In this document: positions 55,503-64,000 of the stretch, piece after piece
How positions within the stretch are numbered: position 1 is the stretch's first letter
Layout: each line of letters starts with the position of its first letter
Assembly: GCA_019359495.1 (NCBI GenBank)
Contig: JAHHHF010000083.1
Coordinates: 1 to 64,000 of the forward strand
DNA: 64,000 nt
Reading direction: 5' to 3'
Origin: Goleter apudmare HA4340-LM2
Lineage (GTDB): Bacteria; Cyanobacteriota; Cyanobacteriia; Cyanobacteriales; Nostocaceae
Program-made: the position numbers and the translations under genes
Notes under the pieces: generated by a model
What the model was told of the DNA's origin: nothing
Databases searched by the model: none
What the model saw: the letters and a program-made list of their open reading frames with translations, nothing else

Positions 55503-57716
55503 TTAATTGTCAAGATAAAAAGAATTTTTTTTGGCATCAATGAGATTTGAGGCAATACTAGTTGAGCGTAATGCCATATTGATGAGAGTTTTTTGTGAAT
55601 TAGATTCTGGTGCATCATCACAGGGACGCCGTTGAATATAAGTGCCATTTGGTTGTAAATCCCAAGCTTGGCGATTATCTGCCAGCATAATTCCTAGGAT
55701 TTCTTGCAAATCCTTAGCAATATCTGGATCTTGAATGGGGGTAATTACTTCTACCCGTCGATCTAGGTTACGACGCATCCAGTCAGCACTGCCAATATAA
55801 ATTTCTTCCTGATTATTGTTATAAAAATAATAAAGGCGTGAGTGTTCTAAAAAGCGGCCGATTATGCTAATGACACGAATATTTTCGCTGATGTCTTTGA
55901 GTCCTGGACGTAGGCAGCAAATGCCCCGGATAATTAGATCTATTTGGACTCCGGCGCGGGAGGCTTCGTATAAAGTGGCGATGATTTGCGGATCAACCAG
56001 AGAATTCATTTTGGCGACAATCCGCCCAGTTAAACCTTGTTGAGCATTTTCGATTTCACGATTGATCAGTGCCAAAAAGCGATCGCGCATATTCACAGGT
56101 GCAACCAGCAATTGCAGATAAGACTTTTGCCGGGAATAGCCAGTTAAAAAATTAAATAAATCGGTAATATCAGCACCCAATTCTTCACGACAACTAAACA
56201 ATCCCAAATCTGTATAAAGTCGTGCTGTTTTCGGGTTATAATTCCCAGTCCCAATGTGTACATACCGACGCATCCGGTCTTTTTCTCGCCGGACTACCAT
56301 GACGGTTTTACAATGGGTTTTCAGCCCTACCAATCCATAGACAACGTGAACGCCTACTCTTTCTAACCGCCTTGCCCAATAAATATTATTTTCTTCATCA
56401 AACCGCGCCTTTAATTCCACTAATACAGAGACTTGCTTGCCATTTTCCGCAGCTGCAATTAAGGCGTTGACTATGGGTGAGTCGCCGGAAGTCCGGTACA
56501 GAGTCATCTTAATCGCCAGCACATTGGGATCATGAGCTGCGTGGGTAATGAAGCGGACAACAGTAGCGGAAAAAGATTGATAGGGATGGTGTACTAGCAA
56601 ATCTTTTTCCCGAATCACCGCAAAAAAATCCTTGCCTTCTTCCACTTCCAGCACATCTGAATCTACACTCGGTTCACGCAACCATTGCAAGCGGTGGGGA
56701 ACTACAGACTGGCGTGGTGGTTCTTTGAGTTCTGGTAGGGGCAATGACATAAAATACATCAAATCCCGCAGTCCTAAAAGACCGTCTACTTCGTAAACAT
56801 CGCTTTCGGTTAATTCCAAATCTTGCAACAATCTGGAACGGACTGGTTCTGGAGTCTGGGGTTGAATTTCTAGTCGGACTGGACTTCCACCCATGCGCCG
56901 TTTTCGCAGTTCTTGCTCGATCGCTAATAGTAAATCATCGGCTTCGTCTTCTTCTAGTGCCAAATCGGCATCACGGGTAATGCGGAAGGGGTGATATTCT
57001 TGGATGTTCATCCCCGGAAACAGGGATTCTAAATTATGGGCGATCGCTTGTTCTAATGGTACCCCAGTCCAATGGGCAGGTTGTCCGTTGTGTTGAATGC
57101 CCAACTCTGGCGGTAATGGTAAAAATCGCGGTAAGACACTAGGAGCCTTGACTCTAGCAAAAAATTCTTCATCGGTGTCTGGGTTTTTTACCACCACTGC
57201 TAAATTTAAGCTGAGATTAGAAATATAGGGAAACGGATGGCTGGGGTCAACAGCTAAGGGTGTCAGGACGGGAAATATTTGTTCTTCAAAATAGTTATCT
57301 AAATAATTGCGCTGTTTTTGCGACAACTCAATGTAATCCAAGATATGAATACGGTGATTTGCCAACAAAGGCCGTAGCACCTGCTCAAAATGTTGATGCT
57401 GCTTCGTCACCTGGGGACTGAGAGCAAACCGAATATCATCTAGCTGTTGTTGCGGTGTGCGGCCATCGGGGCTTAACAAGCTCACCTTGGCTTCTACTTG
57501 TTGCTTTAAGCCTGCGATCCGTACCATAAAAAACTCATCTAAGTTAGAGGTGAAGATCGCCAAAAACTTCAGCCGTTCTAGCAGTGGCGTGCGTTGGTCA
57601 CAAGCCTCATGCAACACCCTACTATTAAACTCCAACCAGCTTAACTCGCGGTTGAGATAGTATTGGGGGTCATTGAGATTGATAGGAGTAGAGTTTTTCT
57701 TCGGTTTCGGCATCAT
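55503..57716 (-). CDS. ppk: Polyphosphate kinase 1
   Basis: 737 aa, the normal length. N-terminal YLNRELSWLEFNSRVLHEAC, then AIKMTLYRTSGDSPIVNALIAAAENGKQVSVLVELKARFDEENN, the autophosphorylated His in YGLVGLKTHCK, VHIGTGNYNPKTARLYTDLGLF and IRGICCLRPGL. It makes polyphosphate from ATP. It is balanced by the Ppx/GppA enzyme in this window. Start ATG 57716. A MITE inserted about 125 bp upstream of the start may affect its promoter. Confidence 0.97.
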   Translation of the reverse strand: MMPKPKKNSTPINLNDPQYYLNRELSWLEFNSRVLHEACDQRTPLLERLKFLAIFTSNLDEFFMVRIAGLKQQVEAKVSLLSPDGRTPQQQLDDIRFALSPQVTKQHQHFEQVLRPLLANHRIHILDYIELSQKQRNYLDNYFEEQIFPVLTPLAVDPSHPFPYISNLSLNLAVVVKNPDTDEEFFARVKAPSVLPRFLPLPPELGIQHNGQPAHWTGVPLEQAIAHNLESLFPGMNIQEYHPFRITRDADLALEEDEADDLLLAIEQELRKRRMGGSPVRLEIQPQTPEPVRSRLLQDLELTESDVYEVDGLLGLRDLMYFMSLPLPELKEPPRQSVVPHRLQWLREPSVDSDVLEVEEGKDFFAVIREKDLLVHHPYQSFSATVVRFITHAAHDPNVLAIKMTLYRTSGDSPIVNALIAAAENGKQVSVLVELKARFDEENNIYWARRLERVGVHVVYGLVGLKTHCKTVMVVRREKDRMRRYVHIGTGNYNPKTARLYTDLGLFSCREELGADITDLFNFLTGYSRQKSYLQLLVAPVNMRDRFLALINREIENAQQGLTGRIVAKMNSLVDPQIIATLYEASRAGVQIDLIIRGICCLRPGLKDISENIRVISIIGRFLEHSRLYYFYNNNQEEIYIGSADWMRRNLDRRVEVITPIQDPDIAKDLQEILGIMLADNRQAWDLQPNGTYIQRRPCDDAPESNSQKTLINMALRSTSIASNLIDAKKNSFYLDN

Positions 57717-57840
57717 GACCTCAGGGCAGTGGAGATACAGCCCATTCCACAGCAGAACATAAATATAGTAAATGAATTTAGGCTTGAGGGGAAATCAGAG
57801 GTAATTTTTAGTGATTGCGATCGCTCTGTGAAGAATATAG

Positions 57841-57963
57841 GGGAGCATCCCAATTTTGCAAAAATAAAATTTGTAGTGGGAGCATCTTGCTCCCTAATGT
57901 CCAGGAAGCGGGATAGAGAGCTATCACTACAAAAAAATAAATTTACACATTTGGGATGCTCCC
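57841..57963. mobile_element. MITE, copy 2 (123 bp), inverted
   Basis: Nearly identical to copy 1 in reverse orientation: ends GGGAGCATCC and GGATGCTCCC, an internal GGGAGCATCTTGCTCCC hairpin. It is flanked by a perfect 8-bp direct repeat GAATATAG (57833-57840, 57964-57971). It sits upstream of ppk and downstream of the glycosyltransferase operon. Confidence 0.9.
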
Positions 57964-58029
57964 GAATATAGTGACCACTTGGCAGTAAAATTTATGCAAA
58001 TTTATTAGTGCCGACTCACACCAATAGAC

Positions 58030-58064
58030 AAAAAAATAGGGCCACAACATTACCGTAACCCTAT
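58030..58064 (-). terminator. Terminator of the glycosyltransferase operon
   Basis: ATAGGG (58036-58041) and CCCTAT (58059-58064) pair, with further weak pairing inside, followed on the minus strand by TTTTTTTG. It lies 25 bp after the stop of the 58089 gene. Confidence 0.65.
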
Positions 58065-58088
58065 GACTATATTCTATTGTTTAACTTT

Positions 58089-59732
58089 CTAGATACGGTT
58101 GTTCTGGCCGAGTTCAACATCGCTATTCAACAACTGCATCTCTAACTGAGAAATGCGTCGGTTCAAAGTACTAATTACTTCTTGAGGATCAGAAGGCTTT
58201 TGTAACCACCATTTATTTCCTGCTGTTTTCAATGTCAGATTGTTTTCTTTGGTAAATTGATGAACACCAACCCTAACACCAGTATAATTAGGGTCAGCAT
58301 AGTCATCCCCAAGCATTACACCATTTGGCTTCAGTAGTTCCCAATACTGCGTTATGTCTGCATATACGTCTTCCGCTTCATGACTAGCATCAATATAAAT
58401 CAAATCAGCTTGTAAGTCTTTTTGTAATAACCATCGTCCGGCAATTTTACTTGGAAGGGGCAACGGTATAATAGAATCATGTACTTTGTTATACATGACA
58501 TTCGCTAGAAATTGATAGTAGAGTGTCGGCCAACCGTGGTTTCGTGATAGGGTAAAGGCATGATTGGTTGTAGAAAGTTGTTCCGTACCACCAAGCCATG
58601 TATCAATGCAAATAATTGTGCCATCAATCTGCTTTTCTTGCAGCAGTTTGGCCATGTGAACAGCAGAACCTCCTTTCCAAGTTCCCACTTCGATAATTAT
58701 CTTGGGCTTGATTTGGTCTATTAACTGATTAAATGAGGGATGAGTGCTTCCCCAACCTTGTAAATCTAGGGGATAATCTCGGTAGTTGAAGTGAGCATAG
58801 GGATTTTCTAAACCCAGATTGTCAGCAATTGCTTGAGTTGAATTCTTGAAAGCATGAGTTTTGCTGTTCTGTGCAGAGTCACCTGAAGAGATTTCTAGGG
58901 TTGATAATGCAGATAAAAAAGAATTATTTTGGGTTGTAGTAGATACAAGCGGAGTGTGAGTTGGAATTAAGGTTTCTTTTTGCCAAGGGAAACCTTGGGG
59001 ATATTTAGTCTGCATGACAACATTCCCTTGGTGAAAGAACTCAAGTTGTACAGAAAACTTACTCATTCCCGCCCGATAATTAACTGTATAGCAGCCAGGA
59101 GTATCACAATTTGGATAGGCTTTCAGCAATTCATTGCACAGAATAATGGCTGAACTTTTGACACTTGCTGCACCAGATTCACTTACGGTAGGTTCACCAT
59201 GTCTCATGTATAATTGATGAGCCTGTTGGAGGGCAATTCGTTTTTTCAGAAAGTAGCAATTAGTATCAATTAGATGAAAATTGTTGTAGAATACTGGCCA
59301 TTTACCCAGGCTCTCGCAGTTATCGTAGGTGATAAAAGTGCCGTCTGCATTGACTATTTTTCTCAAGGAATAAGCCCAATCAAGTTGCTTTTCTTCAACA
59401 ACCTGAACTAGGGAACTAATATGATTTGTTTCATACCAGTTATCTTCATCTAAAAATGCCAAATAATCACCCTGAGCAAAGAAAGGCGACATACCGTAAA
59501 TACGGTGTCCATTAAACCCATCTTTACCTGTGGCGTAGGGTAAACAAAGAACATGGGTCTGGGGCTTCTTAAACTTAATTTCCTCTAAAATAGCGCGGGC
59601 GGCAGCTTCCCGCTCTTGACCGTCGATGACAATTAAATGTTCAATGTGTGGGTAATCTTGATCCTGGACGCTTTGAATCGCCTGTTTCATCAAGGGATTA
59701 CCTGTAACAGGGGTGATGACAGAAACTAGCAT
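58089..59732 (-). CDS. Glycosyltransferase family 2 fused to a class I methyltransferase-like domain
   Basis: 547 aa. The GT2 part (about 1-250) starts VSVITPVTGNPLMKQAIQSV and has DYLAFLDEDNWYE as the DxD-like motif. The second part (about 310-520) has IIIEVGTWKGGSAVHMAKLL, TIICIDTWLGG, LIYIDASHEAEDVYADITQYWELLKPNGVMLGDD and TGVRVGVHQF, the cephalosporin-hydroxylase/rhamnosyl-O-methyltransferase-like fold. The two activities probably modify a surface glycan together. The gene starts 7 bp after the TPR/GT41 gene stop, so it is translationally linked. Confidence 0.85.
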   Translation of the reverse strand: MLVSVITPVTGNPLMKQAIQSVQDQDYPHIEHLIVIDGQEREAAARAILEEIKFKKPQTHVLCLPYATGKDGFNGHRIYGMSPFFAQGDYLAFLDEDNWYETNHISSLVQVVEEKQLDWAYSLRKIVNADGTFITYDNCESLGKWPVFYNNFHLIDTNCYFLKKRIALQQAHQLYMRHGEPTVSESGAASVKSSAIILCNELLKAYPNCDTPGCYTVNYRAGMSKFSVQLEFFHQGNVVMQTKYPQGFPWQKETLIPTHTPLVSTTTQNNSFLSALSTLEISSGDSAQNSKTHAFKNSTQAIADNLGLENPYAHFNYRDYPLDLQGWGSTHPSFNQLIDQIKPKIIIEVGTWKGGSAVHMAKLLQEKQIDGTIICIDTWLGGTEQLSTTNHAFTLSRNHGWPTLYYQFLANVMYNKVHDSIIPLPLPSKIAGRWLLQKDLQADLIYIDASHEAEDVYADITQYWELLKPNGVMLGDDYADPNYTGVRVGVHQFTKENNLTLKTAGNKWWLQKPSDPQEVISTLNRRISQLEMQLLNSDVELGQNNRI

Positions 59733-59739
59733 GATGAGA

Positions 59740-62436
59740 TTACCTCCAGGTGCGAATAGTTTGATGACAGTCGTAAGCAGTAATGGCTAGTTGGAAGAAC
59801 CGGGCTATTTCGGTAATAGCGGCTTGATTTTCGTACAGCACCGAGGCGCGTGATTGAATTTCTTGTTGAATGTGGTGACGCCATTCCCCATCATGGGCAA
59901 GGCGATAGGCTACCTCAACGTAGGATTGAGCATCCTCAACAACGCAATCAAGCAAGCTCATTTGTTGATAAAATCCATAAGTCAATCGGCTACGTAGGTA
60001 GTCTCCTGGCCAAGTCACAATTGGTAGTCCAGTGGCAAAAGCTTCTAGAGAAGTATTACCGCCTCCAAAATGAATGGGGTCAAGCATGACATCCCCTAAC
60101 ATCAGTAGTTGTAGATATTCTTCATAACTGAGTTGCCGTACAAAGTGAATCCTGTTAACAACGTCAGGAATATTTCTTGCCCAGCGTTGTTGTAGTAATT
60201 CATCCCAATGAGATGAAGTTCCCTGAATCAGGACAAACCATCCTTGTGGATCACGTCGCAACAAATCTCCAATAATTTGGTCAAACTCTGGATGAAACTT
60301 GTAGGAGGTTTGAGGACAGAGGTAAAGAGTTCCTTCTGAAGGTAAACCAAAGGTTTCACGACTGGCACTAGAAGGTAAAGTCGGTCTAGTGTAATAAATT
60401 CCTGGTTCTTTGAGTCGGATCAAATGCTCGCTGTAGTGATCCTGAGCATCCTCTCGGTCAAAAACTGTGGCAGAGAGAAAATAATCCATGTTGGGGATAC
60501 CTGTAGTGGAAGGATGTCCCCAAGTCATGCACTGAACTGGAGCTAATCGCGCGAAAGCTAGGAAGTAAGACAAGGAATTCATCCCAATATCGGTATAGAA
60601 CAGCAAGTCTAGTTCCTGTTCCGCAATCTGTTCACGAGCTTTGACTAAATTATTTTCTAGAGAAATTACACTATCTGCGTAGCTATCGATTTTTGCAGAC
60701 GTAGCATCCCTATTGTCGGGTAGGCGTAGCAAGACAACTTCAAATTGGTTACGGGGTAATTGCTCAACAATGCGTCCATAGAGCTTACCCATTGTATGCC
60801 ACCGGAAAAATTGCGAACAAATGCCTATCCGCAAGCGTGGCTTGACCTGTCGATCGCCTTTACAATGAGGAGCAATCCAATCAAGATTCGGACAGCTATT
60901 GAGATAAAAGCGAGCCATTGCTGTTTGTAATTGGCGATCGCTGCGACCATGATAGGCTAAATAAAAATTGGCAGATGGGGCAATGCCAACAGGATCGTGA
61001 AGCTTGATACCTTCGCTATCTAGCGCCTGCATTTCTCGCAAAAAGCGATCGCGCTCTTGGTCAATTTCCTCGGCACTACTCACAATAATGGGTAAAGACA
61101 GTGCCCGACGTACTCTAAAAGTGGGAGCGCGGAGTACAGAAAATCCTTGTTGCAAAATTTCTCTGGCTTCAGCCAAGCGTCCTTGATTTATGAGTATTCC
61201 CCCCAAGTCATAATAATTTTCTGACTTCTCTGGGGCTAACTCCAAAGCCAACCGCAAACTCTCAACTGCTTGATCTACTCTATTAAGATAGTGATAGATG
61301 AGGCCTTGGACGTGATGTAAACTAGCAAATTTGGGATATTGCTCTAGACTTTTCTCAGCCCAAAACGCAGCTTCTTGTATCCGAGATTTTTGAACTAGAA
61401 GATAGCATAAGGAAAAAGAAGCATCTTGATCTGTTAATCCCAAATTCAACGCTGCTTGATAGCTTGTAATTGCTTCATCTATGCAGCCCCTCAACACAAA
61501 GATATCAGCTAAATTTTTATGAGCTAGGGTATAGTCAGGGCGTAACTCAATCGCTTTTTGAAAGTACTCAATGGCCTCTAGCAACTTCACCTGACGTTTG
61601 CTAATAATACCCAGGTTATTCAGAACTTCCGGAAAATCTGGTTGTAACTGTAGGGCTATTTCTAGATATTTGATTGCGGCTTCTAGTTTGTTCTGTCGAG
61701 TTAAAACTAATCCCAAATTACGGTAAGCTTCTACATAATTGGGGTCAAGCTCAATTGCTTTTTCGTAGCAGGCGATCGCTTCTTCCGTTTGTTTTTGTTC
61801 TTTGTAAATAGTTCCTAGATGATTATGGGCGATCGCATCTTCTGCTGCTAGATGAATTGCCCGTTGAAAACAAACAGCAGCCTCAGCCAACATCCCTTTT
61901 GCTTTCAGTGCTAAACCCAGATAGTTAAGCGTATTAACATCATCGGGTTGCAAGGTCAGAGCTTGTCTGAGTAGCGTCATCGCTTCATCTAGCTCCCCTT
62001 GCTGCATTAGCACCCAACCCAAGTTATTCAGGGCTTCGAGATAGTCGGGGTTTGAGTTTAAAGCTTGCCGAAAACTACTGACTGCTTCATCTAACTTGTC
62101 TTGCTTAATCAGTAAAAGTCCTAAATTATAAGCAACTTCCGGAAAGTTTGGTTGTAACTGCAAAGCTTGACGATAACAAGCAATGGCTTCTTCAACCTTT
62201 CCTTGGAGAGAAAATAAGACTCCCAAGTTACTGTAAGCTTCTGAATACTCCGGATTGATATCCAGAGCCTGCTGAAATGCAGATACCGCCTTGTGATTTT
62301 GACTACTCAATGCCAAGGCGGTTCCGAGATGGAAATAAATTTCAGATTCATTTGGACTTTTAGTAATCCCTTCCTGAAAGTAGGCGATCGCCTCTGAGTA
62401 ATGCCCTTGGGTTAGCAAAGCAATACCGTCATTCAT
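59740..62436 (-). CDS. TPR protein with GT41 (O-GlcNAc transferase/SPINDLY-like) domain
   Basis: 898 aa. About eleven TPR units fill residues 1-430 (e.g. AYSNLGVLFSLQGKVEEAI, AYRNLGLVLTRQNKLEAAIKY). The C-terminal part (about 500-890) is GT41-like: RLRIGICSQFFRWHTMGKLYGR, LDLLFYTDIGMNSLSYFLAFARLAPVQCMTWGHPSTTG, GTLYLCPQTSYKFHPEFD, MLDPIHFGGGNTSLEAFATGLPIVTWPG. Such proteins transfer sugars to proteins or act in pilus/surface glycosylation. Operon with the downstream GT2-methyltransferase gene. Confidence 0.92.
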   Translation of the reverse strand: MNDGIALLTQGHYSEAIAYFQEGITKSPNESEIYFHLGTALALSSQNHKAVSAFQQALDINPEYSEAYSNLGVLFSLQGKVEEAIACYRQALQLQPNFPEVAYNLGLLLIKQDKLDEAVSSFRQALNSNPDYLEALNNLGWVLMQQGELDEAMTLLRQALTLQPDDVNTLNYLGLALKAKGMLAEAAVCFQRAIHLAAEDAIAHNHLGTIYKEQKQTEEAIACYEKAIELDPNYVEAYRNLGLVLTRQNKLEAAIKYLEIALQLQPDFPEVLNNLGIISKRQVKLLEAIEYFQKAIELRPDYTLAHKNLADIFVLRGCIDEAITSYQAALNLGLTDQDASFSLCYLLVQKSRIQEAAFWAEKSLEQYPKFASLHHVQGLIYHYLNRVDQAVESLRLALELAPEKSENYYDLGGILINQGRLAEAREILQQGFSVLRAPTFRVRRALSLPIIVSSAEEIDQERDRFLREMQALDSEGIKLHDPVGIAPSANFYLAYHGRSDRQLQTAMARFYLNSCPNLDWIAPHCKGDRQVKPRLRIGICSQFFRWHTMGKLYGRIVEQLPRNQFEVVLLRLPDNRDATSAKIDSYADSVISLENNLVKAREQIAEQELDLLFYTDIGMNSLSYFLAFARLAPVQCMTWGHPSTTGIPNMDYFLSATVFDREDAQDHYSEHLIRLKEPGIYYTRPTLPSSASRETFGLPSEGTLYLCPQTSYKFHPEFDQIIGDLLRRDPQGWFVLIQGTSSHWDELLQQRWARNIPDVVNRIHFVRQLSYEEYLQLLMLGDVMLDPIHFGGGNTSLEAFATGLPIVTWPGDYLRSRLTYGFYQQMSLLDCVVEDAQSYVEVAYRLAHDGEWRHHIQQEIQSRASVLYENQAAITEIARFFQLAITAYDCHQTIRTWR

Positions 62437-63142
62437 TACATCTAGCCCTAACTTGGTAAAGTAAATTTAAAAACATTACGCCATAAGCAACTTTCGCCAG
62501 CAGTAAGTTGGACAAAGCGCCAGCACACCTGGCATCAAACGCCACTGTTAACCCAATACGGTTCGGTTAGTATGTTTGGCTTTCAGAGATCCCTCCAATC
62601 TCCCTTAAAAAGCAGGACTTTTCCTCCTATTTACCCCCTTAAAAAGGGGGTCGCCGTAGGCGGAGGGATCTTAACCGAACTGTATTGGCTGTTATCCCCA
62701 ACTCAACTCTATTGCCCAAAAAATTACTTTTCCATCAAGCAACTTAAGAGAAAGTTGCATATCGCGTAAATATAGTAAGTGTTAATTAGTACACCATTAA
62801 ATCCTATGTGTGACATCAGTAATTATGCTTAAATAAATACTAATTCTGGAGATTTTTTATGTAAAAATACAGAGCATGATGGGATAGATTTTCTCATCGC
62901 TTTCGATGTAATCTCCTGTAAATCAAGGCATTACATATCCTCGTAATCAGTAAATTCATTACTCTCAAATCATCACTATTAAATATTTCAGGTTTCTAGC
63001 AAGAAATTATGCTTATTAACGTTTTAAATTAATTACTTAACCAATTTTGATAAACTTAAGTATATACACTGAAAACACTTGTAAAAGTGAAGGCTATATT
63101 AATAACGCAAAGGTACATAAGTAAACAAGGAGATCGTCAGTC
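62437..63142. other. Intergenic region with a MITE-like element and AT-rich promoter region
   Basis: Apart from the element at 62553-62688, it holds an AT-rich stretch (62760-63140) that should carry the promoter of the next gene. AAGGAGATCG precedes the ATG at 63143. Confidence 0.5.
62553..62688. mobile_element. MITE-like element (136 bp)
   Basis: Terminal inverted repeats CCAATACGGTTCGGTTA and TAACCGAACTGTATTGG (17 bp, one mismatch). CTGTTAAC before and CTGTTATC after suggest an 8-bp target duplication. Inside, CCCCCTT and AAGGGGG form a hairpin. The ORF 62572-62769 overlapping it is spurious. Confidence 0.8.
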
Positions 63143-63571
63143 ATGAAAGTATCTGCAATTGTTAAAGGAAGCTTTTGTTTGTTAGGTTTGGTTGGTGTTA
63201 CAAGCCAATTGGCAGCTCCTGCTAGAGCACAGCAAGCTGCTGCTCGCGCTGCTGCTTCTGTTACTAGACCCAGTGGTTTAACTGAAAGCCTCAGTGGTGA
63301 AGTATTACTACCTAGTGGTTTTTACTTTGAAGGCACAGGCGGTAACACTTTAACTGTTACACCTACTTACACAAATCCAGGAACAACTAATCAATCTCTA
63401 GCTAGCTTATCCTTCAACGCTGGTGCACCTATGCCTACGAACAACGTAGGTACAATTGCTGGTGTTGTTATCGACATCCTACAAGGTGGCAATGATGGGG
63501 TTAATGCTGCAACTATCGATGATGCATCTGCTATCATCAAGGCTGCTGCTGGTGCTGATGGTTTAGAGTAA
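63143..63571 (+). CDS. Small secreted protein of unknown function
   Basis: 142 aa. The signal peptide ends near PARAQ (residue 30). An Ala/Arg-rich segment follows, then a Gly/Thr/Asn-rich, low-complexity chain (LSGEVLLPSGFYFEGTGGNTLTVTPTY, NNVGTIAGVVIDILQGGNDGVNAATIDDASAIIKAA). It was preceded by AAGGAGATCG, a good RBS. No domain was recognised; it resembles small exported proteins of filamentous cyanobacteria. Confidence 0.7.
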   Translation: MKVSAIVKGSFCLLGLVGVTSQLAAPARAQQAAARAAASVTRPSGLTESLSGEVLLPSGFYFEGTGGNTLTVTPTYTNPGTTNQSLASLSFNAGAPMPTNNVGTIAGVVIDILQGGNDGVNAATIDDASAIIKAAAGADGLE

Positions 63572-64000
63572 ACTGTGTTTTGCAAGGCATACGTACACAG
63601 TATTACTACAATAGAAAAATCTGGATAAAATCTTTACAAGAGGCTTAGGCTAACTCAAGAAAGCAAGATATCAATTTCAAGCTAAAATCTGGGTTATTGC
63701 CTCTAATCAGTAAAAAATTATTCAGGTTATCTAACAAAAATTAGCAACCGCTAGATTTAACTTTTGAGTAAAACACGTGTAGGAAAGGGCAGTAATTATA
63801 TTACGCATCTTTTCTACATGTTTTTCACGCACAACTAGTTTTATTTAAAGCTATCTCATTCAATTTTCCTGCTTATAAAAAGCAGTAATTTATGCTTGAT
63901 AGTCAGACAATTTAATTAAGTAAATGTGTGAAATATCTCAAACTTCTAAAGCTGTTACAGCATTATATCAGTCATAAAAAATTCTATTGGTGTGGCACAA
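63572..64000. other. Downstream region, no gene seen
   Basis: No ORF with family resemblance, no RNA gene and no strong terminator noticed. ACGTGTAGGAAAG and TTTCTACATG near 63774-63820 are weak inverted pieces. Confidence 0.45.

Noticed and set aside
62572-62769. 65-aa ORF at the second MITE
   Set aside because: It spans the inverted repeats and encodes no recognisable protein.

Overview
The window reads as the chromosome of a filamentous, Nostoc/Anabaena-type cyanobacterium. The signs are frequent HIP1 octamers (GCGATCGC), heptameric tandem repeats of the TTTGTCA/CCCCAAT kind, small dispersed hairpin repeats, photosynthesis genes (petL, a photosystem II S4-domain protein, a CRR7-like NDH factor, plant-type glycerate kinase) and a kaiABC cluster whose KaiA consists only of the C-terminal domain, as in Anabaena. 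All assignments come from reading the sequence and from memory of families; no search was run.

Layout. Positions 1-6104 look like the interior and one end of a CRISPR-associated Tn7-like transposon (type V-K CAST). They hold cargo (an orphan type I restriction subunit HsdR, an antitoxin with a broken PIN toxin, an interrupted Rpn-type nuclease gene), a two-spacer CRISPR array, a separate divergent repeat with an 18-nt spacer, and a comb of TnsB-type repeats ending in TGTACA. The 18-nt spacer is identical to part of the tRNA-Val gene just outside the transposon end (6114-6187). A GTT PAM precedes the target, and the transposon end lies 62 bp from it. That is the geometry of RNA-guided homing to a tRNA. 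No cas12k, tnsB, tnsC or tniQ is visible in the window, so the machinery lies further left or is lost. A decayed gene (6249-6905) follows the tRNA.

Positions 6944-15500 hold an SDR oxidoreductase, the PSII S4 protein, two small hypothetical genes, a TolC/HgdD-type outer-membrane channel, and kaiC, kaiB, kaiA on the minus strand. A large hybrid histidine kinase with degenerate receivers is divergent from kaiA. Positions 18974-31849 are mainly housekeeping: an ArnT/PMT-like glycosyltransferase, a lipoprotein, Ycf20/DUF565 with glycerate kinase, SelO, a GNAT acetyltransferase, bioB, petL (31 codons), aroB, two Uma2 genes, a fibrillin-like protein and an LD-carboxypeptidase. Positions 31988-44408 hold a sugar-binding lipoprotein, glycosyltransferase, DUF2141, a peptidoglycan-binding HEAT protein, an EamA exporter, Ppx/GppA, a UbiA prenyltransferase, an unknown 271-aa protein, an RNase T2 and a third Uma2 gene. 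Positions 44911-64000 hold typA, an SLH lipoprotein, sasA (the KaiC-interacting kinase, so clock core and output kinase share this window), a receiver-GGDEF protein, CRR7-like and DUF2854 genes, a receiver protein and ppk. These are followed by a glycosyltransferase-methyltransferase fusion coupled to a TPR/GT41 protein, and a small secreted protein.

Mobile DNA outside the CAST is small but plentiful: two inverted copies of a 122-bp MITE with target duplications flank the receiver gene and ppk, another MITE-like element lies at 62553-62688, and very small insertions have broken an Rpn gene and a DUF433 gene.
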